Shown one piece after another: positions 9,788-17,335 of a DNA stretch of 64,000 nt. The translations under genes and the position numbers were made by a program. The stretch spans positions 152,220 through 216,219 of the forward strand of contig NZ_PZJG01000004.1 of the NCBI RefSeq assembly GCF_003259675.1, written 5' to 3'. The DNA comes from Macrococcoides bohemicum (GTDB lineage: Bacteria; Bacillota; Bacilli; Staphylococcales; Staphylococcaceae). Within the stretch, counting starts at the first letter, position 1. Each line of letters starts with the position of its first letter. The notes beneath the pieces were generated by a model. It had not been told where the DNA came from, did not search any database, and worked only from the letters and a program-made list of their open reading frames with translations.

Positions 9788-10267
9788 CTAACGGTAATTG
9801 CTTAAGTGCAATTGCCGTTTTATTATTTTGGATTGTAAATCTGCTAGTAACAGTGCTTTTTGATGTTGCTTATGTATAAAATTTATATTTTGAGGAACAA
9901 CTAATTCCATATTATTTATAAAAAATATTCTTGTCTGATCCTTCTTGCCTTCAAAATGATAGATCATCTGGTGCTGTATAAATAATTGAAAATGCGTTTT
10001 TGACTGATGGATAGGATAATACATCCATTCAATAGAAGGTTCGATAATAATCGGAAGATGATGCATATGTCTAGTTAATACTTTTGCAGATTGTCTACGC
10101 GTTTTTATATTACTTCCAAAAAAAATTAATGTTTGATCTAATAACTTTTCTGCTCTTTCATCAATAATTCTAACTTCTCCACAAAAGGAATAAATTTGAG
10201 TCTTTCCCTCTACTTCTGGACTTTGATAAATACACATATCAGTTGCACAAATCGGCATTTCTAACAT
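9788..10267 (-). CDS. comK: ComK-like competence transcription factor
   Basis: ComK is the master activator of DNA-uptake genes in Bacillus and has counterparts in staphylococci. The 159-residue product carries the ComK core: FCGEVRIIDERAEKLLDQ, then FFGSNIKTRRQSAKVLTR and HLPIIIEPSIEWMYYPIHQ, equivalent to the FFGSSYAGR and PPIMVDPSNQIFLFPT segments of B. subtilis ComK. The C-terminal region is shorter than in B. subtilis (192 aa). The start is ATG 10267, 6 nt after AGAGGTG; the in-frame GTG three codons earlier overlaps that site. It is divergent from a SigS-like sigma factor. MecA, which targets ComK to ClpCP in Bacillus, is encoded at 41.6-42.2 kb. Confidence 0.85.
   Translation of the reverse strand: MLEMPICATDMCIYQSPEVEGKTQIYSFCGEVRIIDERAEKLLDQTLIFFGSNIKTRRQSAKVLTRHMHHLPIIIEPSIEWMYYPIHQSKTHFQLFIQHQMIYHFEGKKDQTRIFFINNMELVVPQNINFIHKQHQKALLLADLQSKIIKRQLHLSNYR
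9790..9830 (+). terminator. rocB terminator inside comK 3' end
   Basis: Stem AACGGTAATTGC / GCAATTGCCGTT with a 6-nt loop is followed by TTTATTATTTT on the plus strand. The stem is also the last codons of comK, so the rocB transcript would end antisense to comK. Confidence 0.75.
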
Positions 10268-10456
10268 AATATTCACCTCTTATCAAATTATCAATTCATC
10301 ATTATTATAAATAAATACAGATATTAACTTCACTTTTTAATCAATTTTTGACAATAAAATTATATTTATTTAATAAACTAAACATTTTTTATCGAAATGT
10401 TAATTTTTAATTAACAAAAAGTTTGAATATACTTACTTCATCCGGAAATAAAATTA

Positions 10457-10472
10457 GAATATCTAGATATTC
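10457..10472. promoter_or_regulatory. Perfect 16-bp palindrome before sigS
   Basis: GAATATCTAGATATTC is a perfect inverted repeat 12 bp upstream of the sigS start codon, directly next to the AAAAGGGA ribosome binding site. It could be an operator for a dimeric regulator or a small hairpin affecting translation. I do not recognise the motif. Confidence 0.6.
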
Positions 10473-10484
10473 AAAAGGGAAAAA

Positions 10485-10958
10485 ATGTTTGAAGAAACCA
10501 AGAATAAATATGAAAAGCTAATCTTTCACCTCATTTATAAATATCATTTAACTTATGACTTTGATGAGTTTTATCAAATGGCATTAATTAAACTTTGGGA
10601 ATTAGATCAATCATACGATCCCAACAAAACACCTAATAAAGATCACTACATCTATACAAAACTGAAATTTTTCTTTATCGATGAAATTAGAAAATTATCT
10701 AAAAGAAATGAACGGTTTATCTTAATGAATGACGACATTATGTATCATAATAATCATTTCAATGATTCATATGATAATTTGACATTAAAAGAAATAAAAT
10801 ATTATTTATCTCGTGAAGAATATCAATGGCTGACGTTGTTTTTGAAAGGTTATTCAATGAAGGAAATAGCAGCTGATATGAAGGTAAGTGTGTCTACAAT
10901 AAAAAAATATAAGAAGAATGCACAAAAAAAATTAACCTTCTTTTATCACGATTATTAG
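10485..10958 (+). CDS. sigS: SigS-like alternative sigma factor
   Basis: A 157-residue sigma-70 family protein. Region 2 spans about residues 5-70 (LIYKYHLTYDFDEFYQMALIKLWELDQSY and KLKFFFIDEIRK) and region 4 about 95-150, with the helix-turn-helix GYSMKEIAADMKVSVSTIKKYKK. The YDFDEFYQMALIKLWEL segment closely parallels S. aureus SigS as I recall it, and the size agrees (156 aa). SigS is an ECF-like factor linked to stress and survival. No anti-sigma gene lies beside it. ComK or SigH-like roles are possible alternatives. The start has AAAAGGGA 5 nt upstream, preceded by a perfect palindrome. Confidence 0.78.
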   Translation: MFEETKNKYEKLIFHLIYKYHLTYDFDEFYQMALIKLWELDQSYDPNKTPNKDHYIYTKLKFFFIDEIRKLSKRNERFILMNDDIMYHNNHFNDSYDNLTLKEIKYYLSREEYQWLTLFLKGYSMKEIAADMKVSVSTIKKYKKNAQKKLTFFYHDY

Positions 10959-11003
10959 AATGTATGGTCATCAAAAACCTTTTGAATAATCAATAAGTTT
11001 TTA

Positions 11004-11032
11004 TGTTCAATATGTATCAAATTTAGTATAAT
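11004..11032 (+). promoter_or_regulatory. Possible promoter of DUF2187 gene
   Basis: A perfect TATAAT at 11027-11032 lies 33 bp before the ATG, with TGTTCA 17 bp upstream as a weak -35. Confidence 0.4.
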
Positions 11033-11064
11033 AGCAATTAGCATGTTTTTAAGGAGGAAAAATT

Positions 11065-11244
11065 ATGGCAGCTAAAGTTGGAGATATTATTGAGTTTCAC
11101 GAAGGTAAACAAGGCATCGTTGAGAAAGTTAATGAGAATTCAGTGATTGTGGATTGTACGATTATGGAAAACTTCGAAAAATTAGAAATCCCTGAGAAAA
11201 CTGTTATTAACCATAAACGTTATACCATCATTACAGAGGCATAA
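11065..11244 (+). CDS. DUF2187 (YkvS-like) small protein
   Basis: A 59-residue soluble protein beginning MAAKVGDIIEFHEGKQGIVE. It matches the small DUF2187 family of Firmicutes, an all-beta fold resembling KOW/SH3-like domains by its Gly-rich VGDIIEF...G.VEKV pattern. Function is unknown. The start has a strong AAGGAGG 8 nt upstream. The following membrane-protein gene begins 3 bp after its stop codon, so the two are co-transcribed. Confidence 0.8.
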   Translation: MAAKVGDIIEFHEGKQGIVEKVNENSVIVDCTIMENFEKLEIPEKTVINHKRYTIITEA

Positions 11245-11247
11245 ATA

Positions 11248-11847
11248 ATGAATATAATAAAAAAGCCTGTATATGGTTTTTTAATTTTATTTACTACCTT
11301 TCACATTATATTGTTCGGAATGAGAAATGAACATCAAGTGTTCTGGCATTTATATACTGGCTTAATGTTATTCTCTTCTATCGGATATATTTTCTATGAA
11401 CGTAATATTCATTCTAAGCGTTTATTAGACGCAATCATCACAGGTATTCTTACAAGTTTTGTAATCGTTATTCTACATACAATCCTATCTTTCATAATGA
11501 AAGATATTACATACTTTCATTTACTGAAAGTAATTGTAGGGCTCGGTGTTTATGTAAAATGGCAGCTTATCATTTCTTTAATGATATCTATACCGTTGCA
11601 GGAATTGTTCTTTCGTAATATGTTGCAAAATTACCTTGATGATCGATTTAATCAGTTTGTTTCAGCAATGATCGTCAGTCTATGTGTAACAAGCTTGTAT
11701 ATGTATTTCATAAGTATTGAGTTATTATTTTTTATCTTTATAACTCAGTTTATTTTAGCTCTGAGCTATCATAATACGAAACGTTTGATTACACCTATTA
11801 TAGGTCAAATATTTGCAATAATAATATTAATGCTCATCTACAGATAA
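11248..11847 (+). CDS. CPBP (Abi-like) family membrane protein, probably with altered active site
   Basis: A 199-residue protein with about six hydrophobic segments. IPLQELFFRNMLQNYLDDRF resembles the first CPBP intramembrane-protease motif (EExxxR), but Gln replaces the first Glu. The third motif (HxxxN) is not evident; the corresponding region reads YHNTKRLITPIIGQ. It may therefore be a non-catalytic member like staphylococcal SpdC, or not a true CPBP protein at all. It follows the DUF2187 gene by 3 bp with only a weak binding site (GAGG) inside that gene, suggesting translational coupling. Confidence 0.55.
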   Translation: MNIIKKPVYGFLILFTTFHIILFGMRNEHQVFWHLYTGLMLFSSIGYIFYERNIHSKRLLDAIITGILTSFVIVILHTILSFIMKDITYFHLLKVIVGLGVYVKWQLIISLMISIPLQELFFRNMLQNYLDDRFNQFVSAMIVSLCVTSLYMYFISIELLFFIFITQFILALSYHNTKRLITPIIGQIFAIIILMLIYR

Positions 11848-11875
11848 AAAATCCTTAGTCACTAAGGATTTTTTT
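11846..11875. terminator. Bidirectional terminator between convergent genes
   Basis: AAAAAATCCTTAGT, one base, then ACTAAGGATTTTTTT: a near-perfect palindrome with T runs on both strands. It contains the stop codon of the minus-strand gene (11855-11857). Confidence 0.9.
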
Positions 11876-12724
11876 CTTTCTGACAAGTAAATATTCTTTT
11901 TCTTCGTAATATATTGTTTCCTTTAACAAATAATCTTCTTCATATCTTGAAACATCTATAAATTCATAAGAACATCCTTTAGTTTCAAAAGAGTTTGTAC
12001 GTTCTTTAAACATCAATTTTATATGTAGTAGCGATGAACTTTCTGGTAAGTGAATGATTTCTGTGTATTCATGCTCAATATCCTGAGCTTTATTATTTGT
12101 CAGTAATAAATGAATGCCTTCTACACATAAAATTTCTTCACTTGTAATTAAATCCGTAATTTGTCCATTATGTAATGCTATAACATAATCCGGACTTTCA
12201 TTATCGTACATATATCTCATCCAGGTCTTAATCGATTCCTTTGGATTGGAGACAATCATTGTTTCGTGATCTATTTGCACCGCTTCTGATAAAGCAATTA
12301 CGCCTATTTTAATACCTTTATATTGATGAATGATATAAGGGGTATTAAAATACGGCTCTTTTGTAGAATCATTTAAAATATTACATGATAAAAATGGAAA
12401 TTCACTCATCGCATGTGCCCGGTTAAAATAATTAAAGCCTAAAGAAAAGTCTTTAATCGTAATATTTGTTGCATTATATTTCAAAAGATTCATAAGTGAT
12501 ATTAATGGAATGCGTTTATATTCTTTCAAACCTGCATAATACTCACTCACTGGTGAACCTGTAATCAGCTGACCATTATTAATTAACAGAACTTGTCCAC
12601 TTTGCCTGGCTAATTTAATATAAGTTGCTGCTTTATAAATATTAAATGCATTATTTTCTTGAAACATTGCACCTTTGATGTTATTTGTTGTTATAATATG
12701 TATATTAATTAATCCTTTTTTCAT
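11855..12724 (-). CDS. 5'-nucleotidase/CpdB-like protein lacking metal ligands (probable pseudoenzyme)
   Basis: A 289-residue cytoplasmic protein (no signal peptide). The fold can be read by aligning motifs with the 5'-nucleotidase/2',3'-cyclic phosphodiesterase family. ITTNNIKG sits where HTNDLHG is expected, NGQLITGSP where NGDLIQGSP, NATNITIKDF where DAATLGNHEF, and LLLTNNKAQ where the GHxH motif falls. The His/Asp/Asn metal ligands are thus replaced (about residues 12, 15, 17, 52, 90, 91), which should abolish catalysis. FPFLSCNI still matches the family's FPVVSANV. ATG 12724 has GAGGTGG 6 nt upstream. It is divergent from an orphan histidine kinase with only 64 bp between. Function unknown. 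Confidence 0.65.
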   Translation of the reverse strand: MKKGLINIHIITTNNIKGAMFQENNAFNIYKAATYIKLARQSGQVLLINNGQLITGSPVSEYYAGLKEYKRIPLISLMNLLKYNATNITIKDFSLGFNYFNRAHAMSEFPFLSCNILNDSTKEPYFNTPYIIHQYKGIKIGVIALSEAVQIDHETMIVSNPKESIKTWMRYMYDNESPDYVIALHNGQITDLITSEEILCVEGIHLLLTNNKAQDIEHEYTEIIHLPESSSLLHIKLMFKERTNSFETKGCSYEFIDVSRYEEDYLLKETIYYEEKEYLLVRKKKILSD

Positions 12725-12788
12725 GCTTCCACCTCTTTGTGATATTATAGCATGATTTTTAATATGACTTTTTAAATTGGAGAAATCT

Positions 12789-14306
12789 ATGAATAATATC
12801 AAAAAATACGTCATTTATAATATCATACTTACATTATTATTTTCAGCATTTTTCTGGTATTTATTAGCGCATAACGAAGAAGTTCATCTTCGTGAAAACA
12901 TAAAGAAATCTATTGGAATACATACTGAACAGGTTGATTCATTTTTTAGTGAGACAACTTCTGCAGTTGAAAATGTTGCAACTACAGTTATATATGAAAA
13001 AGATAAAGTAAATATTGATAAAAAGATACAAGTACTTAAAAATCGTGACCACCGAATCATTAATATCTATGTTCTGGATCATAATGCGGTTGTTATCAAT
13101 TCAAATTCAGAAGCAATGATCGGTAAAAAAATAGAATCCATGAAATTCTTCAATCATATTGAAAAAAGAACTTTAAATAATGTTGCAATTAGTGATGTTC
13201 GTAAAAATAATATGAATAAAAATGTCGTATATATTACGAAAAACATTGCCGACGAGAAAACAAGCAATCTTGTCGTTGCAGAAATTGATATTAATACAAT
13301 TGGTACAGTCATTGATTCTCTTCAAAAAGATAATACTGTGACGATTACAGACTTTAATGATCATATCATTTTTCAGTCAAATCACCCTGTATTTACTAAT
13401 ATAAAAGAATCACAGAAATTTTTAAAAGTTGACTGGAATCTTACAATCAATTCGAATAAGAATGTTTATCGTGAAGTATTTGAAAAAGTTCTACTTGCAG
13501 CATTAGTATTTTCATTACTTATTGCGACATTACAACTTTTCTATCATAGCTATAAAGCACAGAAAGAAAGTGAACTAATACTTGCAGATATTAATTCTCA
13601 AAAGAAAGAATTAATTGGTCAACTTGCTGCTAACACTGCGCATGAAATAAAGAATCCCTTAACATCTATTAAAGGCTTTGTAGATTTACTGGAAATGCAA
13701 TATGATGCTAAACATGAAAACCAATATTTTAAAATTGTAAAAACAGAATTAGAACGTATCAATTTAATCGTTGGACAATTCTTATTACTAGGCAAACCTA
13801 CAAAACTAGATGTAGAAATTGTAGATTTACGAGATATTGTAAGAGAAACACTAACATTTCTTGAATATGACTTATCGATGAAGAATATTCGAACGATAAA
13901 AAGCTATACCGATCATCAAACGCTGGTTCATGTAGCTGTCGACCAATTTAAACAAATTATCATCAATCTTATTCAAAACGCAAAAGATGCAATGGTGGAA
14001 CATAAACAGGGCATAATTGAAATCAAGGTGGACCACACTCATGATCAAGCTATTCTTTCAATACGAGATAATGGATGTGGTATGGATGATGAAGTGCTAA
14101 AGCAGTTATTTAATCCTTTCTTCACAACAAAAATCACTGGTACGGGACTTGGATTACCTGTTTCTAAAAGTATTATCGATGCTAATAACGGTGCAATTGA
14201 AGTAATCAGTAAAGTAGAGATTGGTACAACATTTATTATTAAACTACCACTTATATCGATTCCATCTGAATATGATCAAAATAATAATAAACTAAAAAAA
14301 GACTAG
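12789..14306 (+). CDS. Membrane sensor histidine kinase (orphan)
   Basis: A 505-residue kinase. TM1 (about 8-27) and TM2 (about 232-252) enclose an extracellular sensor region of about 200 residues that looks Cache/PAS-like (VYVLDHNAVVINSNSEAMIGKK). The HisKA domain has phospho-acceptor His285 in NTAHEIKNPLTSIKGF. The ATPase domain shows the N box (IINLIQNAKDAM), G1 (DNGCGMDD) and G2 (GTGLGLPVSK). The architecture resembles the Bacillus KinB/KinC/ResE-like NtrB class. No response regulator gene lies on either side. ATG 12789 lies 6 nt after GGAG; a TTG at 12777 overlaps the binding site and is rejected. Confidence 0.9.
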   Translation: MNNIKKYVIYNIILTLLFSAFFWYLLAHNEEVHLRENIKKSIGIHTEQVDSFFSETTSAVENVATTVIYEKDKVNIDKKIQVLKNRDHRIINIYVLDHNAVVINSNSEAMIGKKIESMKFFNHIEKRTLNNVAISDVRKNNMNKNVVYITKNIADEKTSNLVVAEIDINTIGTVIDSLQKDNTVTITDFNDHIIFQSNHPVFTNIKESQKFLKVDWNLTINSNKNVYREVFEKVLLAALVFSLLIATLQLFYHSYKAQKESELILADINSQKKELIGQLAANTAHEIKNPLTSIKGFVDLLEMQYDAKHENQYFKIVKTELERINLIVGQFLLLGKPTKLDVEIVDLRDIVRETLTFLEYDLSMKNIRTIKSYTDHQTLVHVAVDQFKQIIINLIQNAKDAMVEHKQGIIEIKVDHTHDQAILSIRDNGCGMDDEVLKQLFNPFFTTKITGTGLGLPVSKSIIDANNGAIEVISKVEIGTTFIIKLPLISIPSEYDQNNNKLKKD

Positions 14307-14330
14307 CGAATAAATGCTAGTCTTTCTTTT
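14298..14330. terminator. Bidirectional terminator, kinase and ktr genes
   Basis: AAAGACTAGC / GCTAGTCTTT with an 8-nt loop, followed by TCTTTT. The kinase stop codon (TAG) lies inside the left arm. An A run before the stem would act as U run for the minus-strand ktr transcript. Confidence 0.85.
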
Positions 14331-14352
14331 AAATTATCATCTATTTATAATA

Positions 14353-15696
14353 TTAGCCTATCATAATTCTTTCTTTCGGATATCTAAATTTATCAGGTTC
14401 TGCTTTACCACCAAGCATTATAATAAATGAGATTAAACCAACACGACCTATAAACATCAATGCCATAATGACCATTTTACTGCCACTTGTTAAATCTCCA
14501 GTTATACCAAGTGATAAACCACAAGTTCCAAAGGCGCTCATCACTTCGAAGAAAATCGACAGTAAATCAAATTTATCATTTTCAAAAAATAGAATAAATA
14601 ATAAACCTGTAAAACAGATAATAGTAGCAAGAACCATTACCGCAAATGTTCTTTGAATATCAATAGGATCAATTTCTTTATTGAATACTTTAATGTTTGT
14701 TCTACCATTACTATAATTCATCAAAAACAGAATTAATATAGCAAATGTAGTTGTTCTGATACCTCCACCAACTGAACTTGGACTAGAACCGATAAACATG
14801 AGTCCCCCCATAAAAAAACGTGTGGCCTCTGTTAATTGATTTAAATCTATCGTCGTAAGTCCCGCACTTCTGGTTGTTGAAGATTGAAATAACGCATAAA
14901 AAAGACCTTTATGCCATGAAATATTTTTAAAAGCGTTATTAAACTCAAATAAGTAGATAACAACTGTACCAACAATAAACAATAAAAAATATGTACTGAT
15001 CGTCAGTTTTGCGAATAAACTGAACCTGAAATTTGGAATTTTGTTTGTTAAATAAGTTTTTATTTCAATAATGACGGGAAATCCAATTGCACCTAATACA
15101 ATCAAAAACATCGTAATTGTTTGTACAAAATAATCGTCAGCGTAACTATTAAGTGAATCACCTGTTATATCTAAACCACCATTTGTGGTTGCGGAAATCG
15201 ATGCGAATAATCCGTGGAATAATGCATCTTTTATTGAATCCATATCTTTATAGAAATAAAATGCTAAAAATAAGGCACCCAGTATTTCAATAAACAACAT
15301 CGCCTTCACAATTTCAAGAATCATTGTTACAACGCCAGACATCTTATTTTGATTATGGTCAACCATTATAAGTTGTCTTTCACGCATCCCAATCTTCTTA
15401 CCAATAATAACCCATAACAATGTACCCATCGCCATAACACCAATACCACCAAGATTAAGGATGATAAGGATGACACACTGACCAAAAGTGGAATAAGTTT
15501 CTGCAATAGACACCGGTGACAATCCTGTTACACTGACACCAGACACTGCAACAAATAATGAATCAATGTAACTAATATCAACGTCTGGTTTATGTACATG
15601 TGGCATACGGAGCAATAAGAAAGAAATGAATATTGCTACAAGGTAATAGAGCACAATACCTTGTTGTGGTGTTAATTTTTGGAATAACTTGTTCAT
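14353..15696 (-). CDS. Ktr/Trk potassium uptake channel subunit (KtrB/KtrD type)
   Basis: A 447-residue K+-translocating subunit of the TrkH/KtrB superfamily, probably gated by a cytoplasmic KtrA/KtrC RCK protein encoded elsewhere. The four pore loops can be seen as SGVSVTGLSP, SISATTNGGLD, SSTTRSAGLTT and AFGTCGLSLG, with eight or more transmembrane helices. The start is preceded by AAGAAAG. In S. aureus the ktrD gene also neighbours htrA, terC and murE, so KtrD is more likely than KtrB, although I give no symbol. Expected role: K+ homeostasis and osmotic adaptation. Confidence 0.88.
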   Translation of the reverse strand: MNKLFQKLTPQQGIVLYYLVAIFISFLLLRMPHVHKPDVDISYIDSLFVAVSGVSVTGLSPVSIAETYSTFGQCVILIILNLGGIGVMAMGTLLWVIIGKKIGMRERQLIMVDHNQNKMSGVVTMILEIVKAMLFIEILGALFLAFYFYKDMDSIKDALFHGLFASISATTNGGLDITGDSLNSYADDYFVQTITMFLIVLGAIGFPVIIEIKTYLTNKIPNFRFSLFAKLTISTYFLLFIVGTVVIYLFEFNNAFKNISWHKGLFYALFQSSTTRSAGLTTIDLNQLTEATRFFMGGLMFIGSSPSSVGGGIRTTTFAILILFLMNYSNGRTNIKVFNKEIDPIDIQRTFAVMVLATIICFTGLLFILFFENDKFDLLSIFFEVMSAFGTCGLSLGITGDLTSGSKMVIMALMFIGRVGLISFIIMLGGKAEPDKFRYPKERIMIG

Positions 15697-15728
15697 TATT
15701 TCACTTCTTTCTTAAATCAATGTAAATG

Positions 15729-17258
15729 TTATAACTTAACTTTAATATTTTTTTCAGCACCATTGCGAATAATTGTCATAGTAATTGTATCGCCAATTTT
15801 CTTTTCATTAAATAGGATTTTTCTAAAATGGATTTTAGATTTAATTTCTTTGCTATCTATTACTTTAATGATATCACCTAGCATTAGTCCACTTTTCTCT
15901 GCTAAAGAGTTTGGTTCTATCTCGATAATTTCTACGCCAGTTTGATTAGTTGGAGAGTTAGGATCATTTGGGTTACTATACGTACCCACATCTTTAATCA
16001 TGATACCCATTTTTGGGCGATTTATACTACCCTTTTGTTCAAGTTCCTTTAATACTTTTTTTACTTCGTTGGTAGGGATACTAAATGCGATACCTTCTAC
16101 GCCGTCCATAGAAATCTTCATTGAATTCAGACCAATCATCTTTCCTTCTTTATTTAATAAAGGACCCCCAGAATTTCCTGGATTAATTGCAGCATCAGTT
16201 TGTAATACATTCATTTCCCAATCATAAATCTCATCACCATCAATGTCTACCGGTACATTACGTGATAAACCAGATATAATTCCAGAAGATGCACTTCCTG
16301 CAAACATTTGTCCTAAAGGACTACCTAGTGCAATAACTTCTTGACCAGGTTCTAAATGATTACTATTTGTCATCTCTATAACTGAGTTTATATTACCTTT
16401 TGGAATTGTAAGTATAGCCATATCAGTCCAGACATCGTAGCCTATCATCTTTGCTTTTTCTTTCTTTCCTTCATAAGTCACTTCAATCTCATTGGCTTTA
16501 CCTACAACATGATAGTTTGTTAGTATATATGCTAAATTCTTTTCTGTTTTATAGATAATACCTGTACCAATACCCACCTCTTCAGGCGCTTTCACTGCAC
16601 TCTCAGGATCTATCGTCTCACTATCAGTAGCTTTTTTTAGATTTGTAATACTCACCACATTTTTTATATTTTTTTTAATTGCTTGTTCAGTAGAAGTTTT
16701 AACTTCAGGTTGTTTAGTGATTTCTTGTGGCTTCGAATTAAACAAGCTCATGAGTAATATACCGATCAATATACCAGCAAGTGTACCCATCAAAATTTTT
16801 GGCAGTTGTGAACCAAAAGAACGATTTTCTTTTCTATTTTTATTATCATCATTTATTTCATTTCTACTGAAAGATGCTTCTACTAATTCTTTCTCCTCAG
16901 AAGTATTATTTATAATATTTTCTTGTTTGAGTAAATGATTACCTTTAGCACTTTCTTCATTCTCAATAGGCTTTGTTACTTCTACAGTCTTTTTCATATT
17001 AGTAGTTTCTTCTGTATCAATTGAGTCACTGTTAATATTTACATCTTTATTTACATTAATAGTGTGATTATCTTTGTCATTATTTATTATTGTATCATCC
17101 ACTATTTCTACGTCTTCTTTGGGAGTTATCGTTTCTATTATATTATCTTTTTTATGTAAATACGGATAAATCATTCTGACTTTCTGACCATTAAAGAACA
17201 ATCGTTTAGGTCTACTGTAATTTTTCTTTTTAATGACAATTTTATGTTTATGCTGCAT
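15729..17258 (-). CDS. HtrA-like membrane-anchored serine protease
   Basis: Surface quality-control protease of 509 residues. It has a long, charged, low-complexity cytoplasmic N-terminus (1-150), one transmembrane helix (about 153-173), a trypsin-like domain and a C-terminal PDZ domain (about 415-505). The catalytic triad reads His250 (TNYHVVG), Asp279 (WTDMAIL) and Ser363 (NPGNSGGPLL). The ATG at 17258 is preceded by GGAGG at the right distance; an in-frame upstream start overlaps it. The N-terminal extension is much longer than in Bacillus HtrA and is rich in Asn, Asp and Glu. The gene lies between ktr and terC as in S. aureus. Confidence 0.9.
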   Translation of the reverse strand: MQHKHKIVIKKKNYSRPKRLFFNGQKVRMIYPYLHKKDNIIETITPKEDVEIVDDTIINNDKDNHTINVNKDVNINSDSIDTEETTNMKKTVEVTKPIENEESAKGNHLLKQENIINNTSEEKELVEASFSRNEINDDNKNRKENRSFGSQLPKILMGTLAGILIGILLMSLFNSKPQEITKQPEVKTSTEQAIKKNIKNVVSITNLKKATDSETIDPESAVKAPEEVGIGTGIIYKTEKNLAYILTNYHVVGKANEIEVTYEGKKEKAKMIGYDVWTDMAILTIPKGNINSVIEMTNSNHLEPGQEVIALGSPLGQMFAGSASSGIISGLSRNVPVDIDGDEIYDWEMNVLQTDAAINPGNSGGPLLNKEGKMIGLNSMKISMDGVEGIAFSIPTNEVKKVLKELEQKGSINRPKMGIMIKDVGTYSNPNDPNSPTNQTGVEIIEIEPNSLAEKSGLMLGDIIKVIDSKEIKSKIHFRKILFNEKKIGDTITMTIIRNGAEKNIKVKL

Positions 17259-17269
17259 GATTTCCTCCA

Positions 17270-17312
17270 TAAAAAAACTTAGTGTGTCTATTATAATATA
17301 GTTACACTAAGT
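17270..17312 (-). terminator. terC terminator
   Basis: Stem ACTTAGTGT / ACACTAAGT on the minus strand is followed by seven U residues (17271-17277). It separates terC from the downstream HtrA gene. Confidence 0.75.
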
Positions 17313-17335
17313 TTTATATGATATATCAAGTTTTT

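Noticed and set aside
10268..10484. ComK boxes (AAAA-N5-TTTT pairs) for comK self-activation
   Set aside because: The region is rich in A and T runs, but I could not find a pair with correct spacing.
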